Shown: positions 11,498 through 22,950 of the stretch, in pieces
How positions within the stretch are numbered: the stretch's first letter is position 1
Layout of the letters: every line of letters starts with the position of its first letter
Assembly (NCBI GenBank): GCA_030386875.1
Contig: CM059562.1
Location: 21,009,360-21,073,359 of the forward strand
Reading direction: 5' to 3'
From: Morinoia aosen
Taxonomy: Eukaryota > Arthropoda > Malacostraca > Amphipoda > Talitridae
Length of the DNA stretch: 64,000 nucleotides
Notes under the pieces: model-generated
What the model was told of the DNA's origin: nothing
The model's input: only the letters and a program-made list of their open reading frames with translations
Database searches by the model: none
Position numbers and translations under genes: made by a program

Positions 11498-12490
11498 AGT
11501 TCTGGTTGACAAATACAAAAGGCTACCTACAGCACTTTGATAAGTAGCAGGGTCAAATTCGACTTCATTTGGGGAGCATATCGGATTTACATTTACATCA
11601 GCGGGAGTTGCAACAGGTTTACAATTATCAAAGCCAAATTTTGACAACAGAGCCTCAGTGTAAGCAGTTTGATTTAAGAGAACATTGTTTCAAGATTGTA
11701 CAACACTTACACCTAGGAAGTAACTCAGCACACCAAGGTCTTTCATTTGGTATTGGGTAGAAAGACTCATCTTTATTTAATTTATTTCGTCACCAGGCTC
11801 AGAAGCAATTATTAGATCGTCTACATACACCGCCACAATACACAGTTTCTTCTCTTGAACACGAGTGTATATTCAAGCATCACTCTTAGATTGTACAAAA
11901 CCCAATTTCTTCAAATAGCTATCTAGTGCAGTATTCCAGCACTTAGGAGCTTGTTTTAGTCCGTAGAGCGATTTTTGTAGTTTACACACAAGATTTTCTT
12001 TGCCTTTGATAACAAAACCGTCAGGTTGAACCAGGTACAGTTCTTCAACCAGTTCTCCATTAAGAAAGGCTGTTGCAACGTCCATGTGATGGACTTGCAT
12101 GTTGCATTTGGCAGCCAAAGCTAGTACTGTCCTGACAGATTCAAATCGAACCACGGGACTGAAGGTCTCGTCGTAGTCAGTGCCGTATTTTTGTGAGTAG
12201 CCCTGAGCCACAAGGCGAGCTTTGTACGAGCAAATGCTTCCGTCGGGTCCGGTTTTTCTTTTAAAGATCCACTTTGATTTGATAGGTTTTTTGTCATTAG
12301 GACACTCTACAAGAGACCATACTTTGTTTTGATTTATAGACTCCATCTCATTCTCCATAGCTGTTTCCCATAGTTTTGCTTCTGGTCCACTGAGTGCTTC
12401 TTGAACACAAGATGGTATATCAAGCTCATTTTTCATTAAATACACCCATTCACCAAACCTATCAGGAGCGCGTCGATACCTGGCTGATTG
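11498..12490 (-). pseudogene. Copia pol, reverse transcriptase
   Basis: Read on the minus strand from 12490 downward. It holds the Copia RT signature: KKPIKSKWIFKRKTGPDG, LVAQGYSQKYGTDYDETFSP, MDVATAFLNGELVEE, LQKSLYGLKQAPKCWN, then the catalytic VAVYVDDLIIASE at about 11815 and ATPADV and SAVGSLLYL further on. It is open in one frame except for in-frame stops at 11873 (where a Cys codon is expected), near 11775, and near 11690. At 11498 it is cut by LINE-B and resumes at 5941. No frameshift was needed to follow the protein. Confidence 0.88.
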
Positions 12491-14263
12491 TCAAGGCTCC
12501 ACTCCCTCCATCCCAGCATCTGACTGTCTATGCTCCACCCCTCCCTCAGAGTCTTCTGGTTCTGGATCCTTAGGAAGAAGAGTAAAATTACCATCATTTA
12601 CTTCAGAAGGCTCCTTCTCAATTGGCATCTGTTGAGATTCATTGAACATAACGTCTCTACTCAAAAATATCCTTCTGCTGCTTATTTCATACAGACGATA
12701 TCCCTTGGATCCACTTCCATATCCTACAAGAACACACGGTTTAGATTTTGGATCAAGTTTTTCCCTCTCATCTTTGGGGACATGTGCGTACGCACTGCAG
12801 CCAAAGGTTTTGAGGTGCTGTACATTGGGCTTGTGTCCATTAAGGGCCTGATAAGGGGTCATATCATTCAATGCACTAGCAGGGCTCCTATTTTTGACAT
12901 ACACGGCAGTTGATATAGCTTCACCCCAGAATGATTTCGGTAACTTTGAACCAGACATCATAGCTCTGACAGAGTCATGGAGAGTTCTATTCATTCTTTC
13001 TGCAACTCCATTTTGTTCAGGTGTCTTAGGCACAGTTTTTTCATGGATAATTCCTTCCCTTTTTAGGAATTGTTCAAAGTCATTAGAGATGTATTCCCCA
13101 CCGTTATCGGAGCGCAGAATTTTAATTTTGTGATCATAGTGATTTTCTACCAAGGATTTGAACTCCTGAAACACTTAAAAAACATCACTCTTATGTTTGA
13201 TAATGTACACCCAAGTATATCTGGAGTGGTCGTCTATGAAGGTTACAAAATACCTTCCACTCCCAAGTGATATGGGATTAAGCTGGCCACACACATCACT
13301 GTGGATAAGTTCTAAGGGTTGGCGTTCCCTTTTGTGATTTGTTTTGGGGAACGGAAGCCTATGATTTTTACCATCACAACAGTTTTCACAAAAAATGTTA
13401 TCTCCACTCACAGAACAATCAAAACCTCTAACAAGATTCTTAGTGGCTAATTTCTTAAGATTATTGAATCCTAGATGACAAAATCGTTTATGCCACAGAA
13501 TTTCATCAGAGGAAACGTTCATGCATTTAGCTGCTGAATTAAGGGTGCAATTAAGCTTATACAATTTTCCTACTTTACTGCCTAAGGCAATTAATTCATC
13601 GTCTTTATTTACAATCTTACATGAGCTTTCTTCAAAGTAAACTGAGTTTCCACTTTCTGTAATCTGAGGCACAGAAAGTAAATTGTAGGCTAAGCCAGGT
13701 ACATACAAGACATTCTTAACAACACAGGTATCTACTAGACCTTTAGGCAACAACACCATAACTTCAACATCACCTACACCAACACCTTGCAAGTTTCTAC
13801 CATCACCAACTTCAATGTTAATTGGACTAGATAGCTCATTCATACAAGAAAAATCATTCCTATTATTACACATGTGTGCTGTTGCACCGGAATCAATTAC
13901 CCAACAATTATTGATATTTATCACAGACAATGCACTGATATAATTTGTTTTACCTGCTACAAAATTGTTTTGGTCTTCTGTGTGGTTCCCATCTTCTTTC
14001 TTCAACTTTTCTTGATAGATCCAGCACTTGGTACGTAGGTGTCCCAATTTTCCGCATTCGTAGCACCTTGAGTTTTTCAATTTGGAGGTCACAAGGGATT
14101 TTTCACTGAAGTCTGAAGCACTTTGGTTTTTCAGTTTTGCTTCTTCATTCAGAAGACGCTCTGTCACAATATCCCATGAGGGTAGTTTTTCGTGAGCTTC
14201 CAGTGCAGTCACCAGTGTGGAGAAATGGTCGGGAAGTGACGACTGCAAGATTATTACACGACT
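12491..14263 (-). pseudogene. Copia gag zinc knuckle, protease and integrase
   Basis: In order on the minus strand: the end of gag with the knuckle CYECGKLGHLRTKC (C-x2-C-x4-H-x4-C), aspartic protease CWVIDSGATAHM, the pre-integrase zinc-binding region (HKRFCHLGFNNLKKL, CENCCDGKNHRLPF), and the integrase core. The core has HSDVCG, FIDDHSRYTWVY, RSDNGGEYIS and TPEQNGVAERMNRT, giving D, D, E. An in-frame TAA at 13175-13177 sits inside the core and an in-frame TGA (12491-12493) follows the integrase C-terminus. The reading frame is otherwise continuous. Confidence 0.92.
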
Positions 14264-14710
14264 TTATTCATCAACAGCGTCATCAATCACACTCAAGGAC
14301 TCAAATATTTCGACAAATGCTTTGAGATGAGTTTGTAAGTCTTGGTCTTCTTTTAGTTTCATGTTGTAGAGTCTTTTGTGTAGTCTGAACTTGTTAGACC
14401 AAGTTTTCTTTTGGAATGTATCTTCAATCTTATGCCATAGTTGCACAGGGTCAGTAGGATCACCCAATAAATAAAGTTGACTTGTTTCGACACCAAGCAC
14501 AATTGTTGCAAGTGCACTGTCACGTCTTTCTTCAAATTTTCTTCGAGCAGTCTCGTCCGTAGTCTGTGGCATGGTTTCCGTTCCTCGAACCAAGTTCCAC
14601 AGTTTTTCCTTCATCAGGATCATCTTCATTTGCAGCTTCCACGTAGGATAGTTTTTATCATTAAGAGCCGTGAGGCAGTTCTTTGCACTTTCACTTACGG
14701 AGCCTGCCAT
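14264..14710 (-). pseudogene. Copia gag, N-terminal part
   Basis: ATG at 14710 (MAGSVSESAKNCLTALND). It has the Copia Gag (UBN2-type) pattern: a YPTWKLQMKMIL block, LWHKIEDTFQKKTWSNKF, and RLYNMKLKEDQDLQTHLKAF. It ends at an in-frame TAA (14264-14266), after which the same frame continues with SSLPDHFSTLV and the zinc knuckle. The stop is therefore a point nonsense mutation, or it separates Gag from Pol by readthrough. It starts about 150 bp inside the 5' LTR, normal for the superfamily. Confidence 0.9.
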
Positions 14711-14843
14711 GTTTCTTTCTCTTTCACCGTTTCTGTCTCACACAGCACTAACAAATCACCAACGTCTGTTTCGCTGTCCCGGGCTGTTTTTCGCTTCGGG
14801 ACTTAGGATAACCTCACTTGATATTGCTTCATCGGAAGGTTTT

Positions 14844-14857
14844 CTGGGCCCATAACC
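14844..14857 (-). promoter_or_regulatory. Copia primer-binding site, initiator Met-tRNA anticodon type
   Basis: On the plus strand CTGGGCCCATAACC directly abuts the right LTR. This equals the anticodon stem-loop of eukaryotic initiator tRNA-Met (CAU anticodon within). The minus strand therefore pairs with an internal tRNA fragment, which is the known priming mode of Drosophila copia. Confidence 0.88.
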
Positions 14858-15104
14858 TATTAGAGGTAGGTTAAGTAAGACTAGAGTAAGTAAGACACTT
14901 GGAGTTTGTATATTCAGTACACACAGCAGGACACAGTTTACATCACGAAGGATAGCGGTGGAGTGGGCTCCAGCCAAGCCTGAGAACCATGAGCTCAGTT
15001 CTCAGCGCGGAGTACTGTCTAAACACATTCTAACACAAGAACACTGTAACATTATCAGTATTATACACATATACATTCAAGGTGCTACAATAAAGGTTTC
15101 AACA
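14858..15104 (-). repeat. Copia 5' LTR (right copy)
   Basis: 247 bp, repeating 5071-5307 with an extra 10 bp (an AGTAAGTAAG-like duplication near 14885). It is followed by the TSD GGATG at 15105-15109. Confidence 0.92.
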
Positions 15105-15996
15105 GGATGACCTCCTCATTTTGACCTCTTCATATGATGCTCATTTGGAAGTTCTTGACAAGGTCCTGTCTGTCCTAAAAAACGCTGGAATTCGCTTAAA
15201 TCTGTCTAAATGTGCCTTTCTAACTGATCGTGTGTCTTATCTAGGGTACGTTTTCGATAACAAGGGTGTTCACCCTAACTCTGAGAAAGTAGAAGCTATT
15301 CTCAATGCTCCTGTTCCTAAAAACCTCAAACAGTTGCAAGCTTTCATCGGATTGTGTAACTTCTATAGTCGTTTTGTACCCATCTTTTCTAATGTCATGC
15401 ATCCTCTGTATTCGCTGCTTAAGAAAAATGTACAGTTCCGGTGGACTCCAAAACAGGATGAAAGTGTCCAGTAAATCAAGGACATCTTTCGATCGCATAA
15501 ACCTCTAAAGCTGTTTGATCCCAACCATGCAACTCTTCTTGAAACGGATAGTTCGGGTTATGGAGTTGCTGCCATACTCATGCAACGCGTTAGTCCTTCT
15601 CATGATTGGTGTCCGGTTCAATTTGCTTCGAGATCTCTAAATAATGCAGAACAAAACTACTCTAACATTGAAAGAGAGAGCCTTAGTGTGGTTTTTGGCG
15701 TGGAGAAATTCAAAAAATTTCTACTTGGTGCTAAGTTCATTATCCAAGATGATCAAAAACCTCTTTGTAAACTTTTTGCTCATAACAAGGGCGTACCTCA
15801 CAACTGTTCCGCTCGAATTCAAAGATGGGTTCTCAGACTTTCCCAGTTTGACTATGTTTTCAACTATTCGAAAGGTAAATGTAACGTAAATGGCGATTGT
15901 CTCAGTAGGCTGCCACTACCCACGACTGTAATAGAGCTAGAACCGTACGAAATGATCTTTGCTGTGAACTCTCTTGATAAAGCTCCTGACGTGTAA
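15105..15996 (+). pseudogene. Gypsy-1 pol, RT C-terminal half and RNase H
   Basis: It resumes directly after the Copia TSD, completing the catalytic motif with DLLILTSS. RT thumb motifs follow: RLNLSKCAFL, VSYLGYVFDNKGVHPN, LKQLQAFIGLCNFYSRFVP. An in-frame TAA at 15472-15474 interrupts it. The same frame then gives RNase H: LLETDSSGYGVAAILM, FASRSLNNAEQNYSNIERE, and RIQRWVLRLSQFDYVFNYSKG with CNVNGDCLSRLP. It ends at a stop at 15994-15996. Confidence 0.9.
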
Positions 15997-17034
15997 AAAT
16001 ATAAGAACTCATACTGATATGGATAGCGAACTATGCCAACTTAAACAATACATAAAGTTTGGCATGCCTCCTAAACCTAATCCCAATTTGTCTAAATTTA
16101 GGAACTGCTACCTCAGATGACCATTATGAAAGGTTGTATACTTTATAAAGAACGGGTTTTTATTCCCAAGTCATTGCGTAGTTTAGTCCTTGAAACATTT
16201 CATGATGGACATCTTGGCATTTGTGGCATGAAATCGTTGGCCAGATCTGTCATTTGGTTTCACGGAATGGACAAAACTATTGAAGACATCGTAAAATGTT
16301 GTCCCCAATGTCAATTAAATCGAGCAAAACCTAAGTCTAGAAATGTAGAATTACCCACTCCTTCTCGTCCTTTTGAACGCATTCATGTCGATCACTTTTT
16401 CTACGAGAATAAAATTGTTTTCATTGCTGTAGATGCATTATCTAAACATATTGAATGTGAAATGGTACCATCCACGAGTGTGTCAGATACTGTCGATGCA
16501 TTGAGAATGATTTTCAGAAGAAACGGGTTGTGTGATGTGCTCGTAAGTGACAATGCTTCTAACTTTTCATCTCAAGACTTTGAAGATTTTCTTATTTCCA
16601 ACGGCATTGAGCACCTCACACCTCCGCCTTACTCTCCAGCAAGCAAGGGTCAAGCTGAGAGGGGGGTAAGAGTCATTAAAGACTTGTTGAAAAAACTCTC
16701 TTCTGCCGAATCGTTCAAATCCCGTCTATCAAGAGCATTATTTCAATCGCATTGTATTCCGCATAGTGTTAACAAAAATTGCTTCCTCTGTAGCGCTGAA
16801 CAATCGTAAATTTGTTACTTCCAAAGATAGAGTTCATCCTAAATTTTCTGTTTCCAGGTCTAAGCCTATGTATGTAACTCAATTTGATGTCGGTGATCAT
16901 GTTCTCGCTCTGAATTTAAGAAATGGTCCCAAGTGGTTGAAGGGAATTATTGTTAGTAAAGTTGCTGTTAATATCTTTCATGTTCAAATACTAGCATTAA
17001 ATATAATCTGGAAGAGACATTCAAATCAGCTGTT
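15997..17034 (+). pseudogene. Gypsy-1 integrase, frameshifted
   Basis: Frames change at about 16000 and 16100. The longest frame (16117-16809) then carries the HHCC zinc domain (FHDGHLGICGMKSL to CCPQCQLNRAK). The core motifs follow: ERIHVDHFFYENK, VSDNASNFSS and ASKGQAERGVRV, giving D, D, E. Another frameshift near 16770 passes to a frame with RKFVTSKDRVHPKF and DVGDHVLALNLRNGPKWLKG, the chromodomain-less C-terminal part. Gypsy-2 cuts it at 17040, and the protein resumes at 25072. Confidence 0.88.
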
Positions 17035-17039
17035 GCACA
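17035..17039. repeat. TSD of Gypsy-2, left copy (GCACA)
   Basis: GCACA is repeated at 25067-25071. Counting it once rejoins the Gypsy-1 pol frame (QLLH then SSLEST). Confidence 0.88.
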
Positions 17040-17451
17040 TATTATTGGGTGGATAGCCCTACACTAGAGCACAGCATAGGTTCCACATAGACACAACATA
17101 GTTATAGTACTGAACAAAATAGACAATGCTATGACACAGCAAGTTAGGTAAATAGTTCACTCACCTCGTGGGTATCTTAGCTTTATACTCAATTGGCGGT
17201 ACTGTGGCTAGTGAGATTAGAGCGGAGATAGACGGAAATATATAGAATAGGATAGAATAGAATTAGTACATTAGTTTAGAACTTAAGAAGTTAGATACCA
17301 ACCACAGTAGGTAATTATATACACACTCGGTCAACATTTACTTGTTGTTGAACCTGAGACCACTTGCAGACTGACTTGCGAGTGTTGCTCTCTCGAGCGT
17401 TGCCAACTTATGGTCTCTCTAACTAGAACTTACACTACTCGCTATATTACA
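17040..17451 (-). repeat. Gypsy-2 3' LTR (left copy)
   Basis: 412 bp. It matches 22951-23165 plus 24870-25066, the two halves of the right LTR. Confidence 0.92.
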
Positions 17452-17465
17452 CCCCTCCCTCCTTA
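17452..17465 (-). promoter_or_regulatory. Gypsy-2 polypurine tract
   Basis: On the minus strand AAGGAGGGAGGGG lies directly against the start of the 3' LTR. Confidence 0.75.
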
Positions 17466-17517
17466 ATTAGCAACCCTCCCCCTGTTTCCCCAGTCCCCTT
17501 ATTCAATATAGTCAATC

Positions 17518-19383
17518 CTAAAGGTCTATTCTCACCACAGGCTTCCGAGCCCGGGTAGACCTGCGTGAGATGTTAGCACTTGGAGGCTCGTGCATCCTAG
17601 CCTCCTGGGTGGGAGTCGGGTAATCAGGTGTTCCGGTGTCAGGTTCATTGGTCGGAGGTGGTGGGTATGAATTTTGAGCAGGTTGTGGAAACACGACGGT
17701 TTCCTCCGTAGGTTGTTCCAAGGGTTCAGGGATGGTGTTCGAGCAGGTAATAACTTGGTCCTGGTGTCGACGAACGACCTCTCCCCCCTTCAGTTGGCAC
17801 TTGTAGGATACCGGGCCTGTTTTCTCAATGGTGGTAGCAGGGGTCCATTTTGAGGAACCCGGCGTGTATTGACGGACCATCACAGGAGACTCCGGCGGAA
17901 TATCAACCGCGCGAGACCCTGGGTGGTATCTTTTCTGAGCGTCCTGGCGTTGAGCAACTTTGGACGCGATTGCTTCTGACGGCCAAAGCAGATCAAGACG
18001 AGAGCGAACTTTTCTGCCTAACATCAGTTCGGCGGGCGTAACACCTGTTGTCGTGTGGGGTGTCAGCCGATAGTTGAACAGAAACCTGTCTAGTGCTAGG
18101 CGTAGGGGTTCCGTTGACTTTCGTATATTCTTCTTGAAAGTTTGTACCATGCGCTCTGCCAGTCCATTAGTTGAAGGGTGGTATGGTGCGCTCGTAATAT
18201 GTCGCATACCACATGCCTTCACAAATTCTTGGAATTCAGCCGATGTGAAACACGTTGCATTGTCAGAAACAATTGTTACTGGAAATCCAAATGTCGCAAA
18301 AGTGTGTTTCAGGCACGAGATCGTTTCGCTAGAGGTTGTAGTAGATGTGGGAAAAATTTCAACCCACTTAGAGTGTGCATCCACGATCACTAGATAGTAT
18401 TTTCCATCCATTGGGCCCGCGTAGTCAATGTGTATGCGATGCCAAGGCTTCGCAGGCCATTCCCACGGATGGAGTTCAGCTTTCGTTGGTGCAGCTCGAG
18501 TGCTCAGGCACTCGCTGCATGACTTAGTCGTTTCTTCTAGATCTTTGTCCAGCAGCGGCCACCATACATAGCTGCGAGCTAACTCCTTCATCCTGGATGA
18601 TCCAGCATGGCCAGAGTGCAGTTCGTCCACAATGGCTTGTCTGAGAGCTTGGGGTACAATAATTCTTGCTCCCCAGAGCGCACAGCCATTTTGTGTGGAC
18701 AATTCGTCTCGCCTCCTAGTATACGGAGCGAGATCAGGGTCACCAATTACCGTCGAAGGCCAGCCTACTTGGCAGTATTTGTATACCTTTGAAAGTACTG
18801 GGTCCCTTAGGGTGCCGTCGCGGATGTGGGTGCTGGTGACTGGAGCTGACTCAAGGAAATTAACTAAGGACGTCCATTCCGCAGGAATAGGTGTGGCTTC
18901 CTCGGGAGTTGTCAAAGGTAGACGACTGAGAGCATCAGCTGTGCCCAACAGCACGCCGGACCGGTGACGCAAGGTGAAGTTGTAGGACTGCAGTAGTAAA
19001 GCCCACCTTTGAATGCGCCCGGATGCCATCGGAGGAATGCTTCTACCCGGATCAAATAGTCCTAACAAAGATTTGTGGTCCGTAACCACAGTGAAATCCT
19101 GTCCCCACAGGTAGCAATGAAATTTTCGAAGTGCGAACACCATAGCTAGGGCTTCTTTCTCAGTTTGAGAGTAGTTGCGTTCTGTTGCTGTTAGAGTTCG
19201 GGAGGCAAAATAGGCGGGGCGTTCAATCCCATCAATAAGGTGACACAGCACCGCTCCCACACCATACGCACTACTGTCCGCCACTACCACTATGGGTTTC
19301 TGAGGGTCAAAATGGACTAGAGTCTGAGAGTCCAGGAGGGCTTGTTTAGATTTCTGGAAGGCTCTCTCCTGACTTGCATCCTA
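17518..19383 (-). pseudogene. Gypsy-2 pol, RNase H and integrase
   Basis: Continues the reverse transcriptase frame after the TAG at 19381-19383. That stop lies at the junction TPWK-stop-DASQERAF, where tryptophan is usual, so a single TGG to TAG change fits. RNase H shows VVADSSAYGVGAVL, TEKEALAMVFALRKF, VTDHKSLLGLF. Integrase shows the HHCC domain (HSGHAGSSRMKELARSYVWW, CSECLSTRA), the core (HIDYAGPMDGKYYL, VSDNATCFTS, STNGLAERMVQTFKK), and a C-terminal region with SPVMVRQYTPGSSKW. The tail is proline-rich and ends at RKPVVRIDL, typical of Gypsy pol ends. About 590 residues are open from the 19290 ATG. Confidence 0.94.
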
Positions 19384-21295
19384 TTTCCAAGGGGTTTTGT
19401 CTCTCAGTAAGGTATTTAGGGGCTCCAGCATAGTTGCAGATGATTTTAGAAATTTCCTATAGAAATTTAGCAGCCCAAGGTAGGCTCTCAGTTGAGTTAC
19501 ATTAGTAGGAGCTGGTGCATTCTGGATTGCTGCTACCTTCTCTGCAGTGGGGTGCAATCCATCCTTGTCAATTTGGTATCCAAGGTAGGATACCTGTGGC
19601 ACTCCAATTTGGCATTTATCCATTTTCAGTTTTAGTCCTGCCTCCTGTAGTTTAGATAAGACTTGATAGAGACGCTTGTTGTGCTCTTGCTCATTAGTGG
19701 CACTCACCAGGACGTCATCCAGGTAGCAGAACACTCCTGGGAGGCCCTGCAATAGTCCTTCCATGGCACGCTGAAAGATTCCAGGTGCGGACGCAATTCC
19801 AAAACTGAGACGGTTGTAGGCAAATAAACCTCTGTGGGTGTTTATTACCGTGAGTTCCTTGGAGTCTTCATCCAAGGGTAGTTGAGCGTATGCCTGAGAC
19901 ATATCTAGCTTGGAGTATATAACTCCTCCTGCTAACCCGCTAAATAGATCTTCCACTCTGGGTATAGGGTAGGTATCAAGCCTAGTGGCTCTGTTGACTG
20001 TTAATTTGTAGTCCCCACAGATGCGGATGCTTTGATCAGCCTTGAGCACAGGGACGATCGCCGCTGCCCATCTCGAGTATTGTACAGGGGTGAGGATACC
20101 TTCCTGCACCAGTCTATCAAGTTCTGCCTCCACCTTTGGTCTCAGTGTGTAAGGCACGTTCCTGGCCTTACAAAACTTTGGTGGTACGGCTGGATCCACT
20201 TCTATTTTGAAATTCCTTCCCTTAAAGCAACCTAGACCTGGTTGAAAAAGGTCGGGGAATTTATTTGCTAACTCTTCAGGGCAGGTAGTCAATTTGTTGA
20301 CATTATTTGATACTATAGTTAGCCCGAGGGAATCAATCAGGTCCCTACCCAGCAAAGCTGGCCCCTCCCTGTCTACAATCACAATAGTTGCTAGTTGAGG
20401 AACCATATTACCAGGTTCACGCTGGATGTTAGCCCTAATCTCCCCACAAATCACTAGGGGGGTTCCCCCATAAGTCCTAAGCTTAACATCAGAAGGTCTC
20501 AGCTCGGGTCTTGACTTAGCTGGTATTTTAGAGTAGGTGGCCATTGAAAGGATAGACCTGGCAGCACCTGTATCTACCTCCATCTCTAATGGCACACCAT
20601 TTAGTAACAATTTTATTTTGATTGGGGGTTTCATTTCCTCGGCTATTGAGAAAATCTCCCCATAACAGCCTAGATTAGCAACTGGATAGTCTGCACAGGT
20701 TGCATTGTTAGTTCTATTAGGGTTAGGGTGGTGTTCCCTCCCCCTTTTCTCATGCATAGCATGCAAAAAATTATTTTTGTTGCCTTTAGCAGAATTTTGA
20801 TTTTTCACTTTAAAGCAACATTTCTTAAGATGGCCTTTTTGGCCACAACCATGACAAACACTGTCTTTATAGGGGCAATCTCTACGCCAGTGCAGATTAC
20901 CACAGCCGCTGCATGCTGATTTGGGGCAAGCTTGAGCCTGAGTTTTGCCCTGAGGCTTAATAGCAGTTTGCTTTACTCTATGCTGGCCCACATTTAGTAT
21001 GGAATTAGGTTGCCTTAACACAACCGTCTCCCTCGGTTGAGTTTCTTTGGCAGTTGCCAGATCCACGGCTTTTTTCCATGTGAGGTCTTGTTCATTAAGC
21101 AAACAATTTTGAACATCATTACTGGCCACACCCAGTATGAACCTATCTAGCAGCGTTTCTTCCAGAACTTCCTGTTTGAAATTACAGGTGTCTGAAAGGG
21201 CCTTTAAGCTAGCCACAAAATCAGCAATGCTCTCCCCTTGTTTCTGGTTCCGCTTATGGAACCTAAACCTTTCAAAGATCTGGTTGCGTGTCGGC
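19384..21295 (-). pseudogene. Gypsy-2 gag C-terminus, protease and reverse transcriptase
   Basis: Follows the TTAA insertion without loss of frame (HFK then PTRNQIFERF). Gag continues with GESIADFVASLKALSDTCNF, a block typical of arthropod Gypsy Gag. Two knuckles follow (CSGCGNLHWRRDC, CHGCGQKGHLKKC). Protease reads MEVDTGAARSI with LLGRDLIDSLGL. RT has SRWAAAIVPVLK, IRICGDYKLTVN, YSKLDMSQAYAQLPLDE, FGIASAPGIFQRAME and the catalytic FCYLDDVLVSA, then YLGYQIDKDGLHPT and LRAYLGLLNFYRKF. All catalytic residues are present. The only lesion in this half is the TAG at its end. Confidence 0.94.
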
Positions 21296-21299
21296 TTAA
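21296..21299. repeat. TSD of TTAA element, left copy
   Basis: TTAA here and at 22482-22485. Counting it once restores the Gypsy-2 gag frame exactly. Confidence 0.88.
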
Positions 21300-22481
21300 G
21301 GACACCGTCTAGGTAGAAATCAGGTTATGTGTTGATTTTCTGTTTATATATGCATCTTATAGAGATTTTTCTTGCGCTTCCATTGGTACTTTTCTTTTTC
21401 GTCTACTCCGAATAGTGCGCCCACCAGAGGGGGGGGGGGGAAAGCGATGGGGGTGGAGTGACCTTGAACCCTCCCCCCTCATTATTGGGAGTCAATTGAG
21501 CGTTTCTCTGCGGGAATGGCATTATAGTTCGTTAATGGGCTACTCAAAGTGCTTCCATTATTCAAACAAAACATTCTAACGCTGAATAAACATTTTTTTT
21601 ATAATTTTTGACAATTTCAGAATTTAGTTGTCCTGCCGTATCCATGATACCGCAGCTTTCATTCATAGCTCGATAACAGCTGCAGTATCATAGCTACAGC
21701 TATGGCGAGCACACCAATCCAAAGGGCTTGAAAAGAGCTATAAAACAAAGGAGTTGACTTGACAAAAAAACGTATTTTGGTCGAAAAAAAATGAAAAATT
21801 AAAAAAATTAATTGTTTTCATGAATTACACCTATTCTCTTTTGTTGTATATTTTTTCTCAGAGTTACAGAGCTACAGCAATGTAAATTATATCAATCGAA
21901 AGCGCTTAAAAAGAGCTACAAACGCTCAAGAGTTCATTGTAGAAAACCCTGTAGTTCAAAAGATAAAAAGAAAAACAATTTTTTTGTGAAAAAACTCGTT
22001 TTTATGGAAACTTGATAATTGGTTTCTCAAATGCTACTACTTCCACAATTTTAGAGCTACGAGAATGGTTTATATACCATTCGATAGGGCTCAGCAAGGT
22101 GTATCCTGGCGCAATAGCATTTTTTGATAAATTTATTATTTTGAAAATTACACGAGATGAAAAAAAAAATGAAAAAAAGTTCATTTTTTTTCAAAATCCA
22201 AAAAAAAAAAATTATCGAAATTCCCTATTGCGAGTGGTTATATAGACATCTAAGCAATCTAAAAACGAAGTACTGGTTCTGTAACTTCAAAATTGTAGAA
22301 GTAGTAGGATTTAAAAAAAAACTATTTTATCATATTTTTTCGAAAATAAAAAAAAATCCAGTGCAGATACAAAAATTTTGTCGAAATAACAAATGATTTT
22401 TGGATCATTTCACACCTACTGTGAAAATTTCAGAGAAATCCATCTATAAACAACGGACTTTTTTTTACCTAGACGGTGTCC
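21300..22481. mobile_element. TTAA-flanked non-autonomous element (piggyBac-type)
   Basis: 1182 bp inserted in Gypsy-2 gag. The ends are inverted repeats (GGACACCGTCTAGGTA at the left, the reverse complement at the right) and the TSD is TTAA, as for piggyBac. There is no transposase. The interior is very A/T-rich and contains repeats of GAGCTAC followed by a small AATG...CATT dyad. It is related at both ends and inside to the longer element at 31793-34097. Kolobok elements also use TTAA, so the superfamily call is an inference. Confidence 0.85.
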
Positions 22482-22485
22482 TTAA

Positions 22486-22720
22486 AATGCCGTCTTAACG
22501 CTTCCATGATCTCCTTATAGGTAGCATCTAAAAGTCTTCTATGTGAGAGTAGGTCCTTTGCTAACCTAACAATTTTAGGACCCACCAGAGCAATAAATGT
22601 TTTAGCTTTATTTGAATCTTCCACTTTATTAATACTCAGGAAGCAGTTTAGCCTGACTTCATATTCTGGGAATTCTTCCTCTAAAGGATTGAATTCTCCC
22701 ACTGAGCCTAGCATTGGCAT
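22486..22720 (-). pseudogene. Gypsy-2 gag, N-terminal part
   Basis: ATG at 22720 (MPMLGSVGEFNPLEEEFPEY). It matches the start of arthropod Gypsy Gag proteins with FLSINKVEDSNKAKTFIALVG and DATYKEIMEALRRHF. It is separated from the rest of gag only by the TTAA element. This is the translation start of a fused gag-pol frame. The leader of about 230 bp back to the 5' LTR contains no other ORF. Confidence 0.9.
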
Positions 22721-22938
22721 TTTTACCCAGCTTTACAGCTAATTGTCAGATATCTACATGAAATAGTAGTAGCAACAATATCAGTTGCAAGAGTAGCCAA
22801 TTCAAGAGACTGTAATAATACACCTTGTTAAAAAAAATCGGAAATTTACAGCATCAATACTCTAGTCACTGAATAATAATATAAATTCTGAGTTCCTTCA
22901 TTAGTCTAGCCTCTCCCAATAGTTCTACAAAAAAAAAT

Positions 22939-22950
22939 CCTCGTCGCCAG
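22939..22950 (-). promoter_or_regulatory. Gypsy-2 primer-binding site (probable)
   Basis: On the minus strand CTGGCGACGAGG directly follows the 5' LTR. It shares its core with the site after the Gypsy-1 5' LTR. Confidence 0.6.

Larger units (their letters stand above)
5071..15104 (-). mobile_element. Copia-type LTR retrotransposon, interrupted by LINE-B
   Basis: A minus-strand Ty1/Copia element. In its own sense the LTR starts TGTTGAAACC and ends TA. Its LTRs are 247 bp (5', right) and 237 bp (3', left). They are essentially identical apart from a 10-bp indel and one or two substitutions near the left end. It has an initiator-Met-tRNA-type primer site, a short polypurine tract and a 5-bp TSD. 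A single gag-pol frame runs gag, protease, integrase, reverse transcriptase, RNase H, which is the Copia order with integrase before RT. LINE-B splits it at 5942-11497. Several in-frame stop codons make it inactive. Confidence 0.94.

Noticed and set aside
17452-17517. Envelope gene in Gypsy-2 (or Gypsy-1)
   Set aside because: Only 66 bp separate the pol stop from the 3' LTR in Gypsy-2 and about 46 bp in Gypsy-1, so neither has env.
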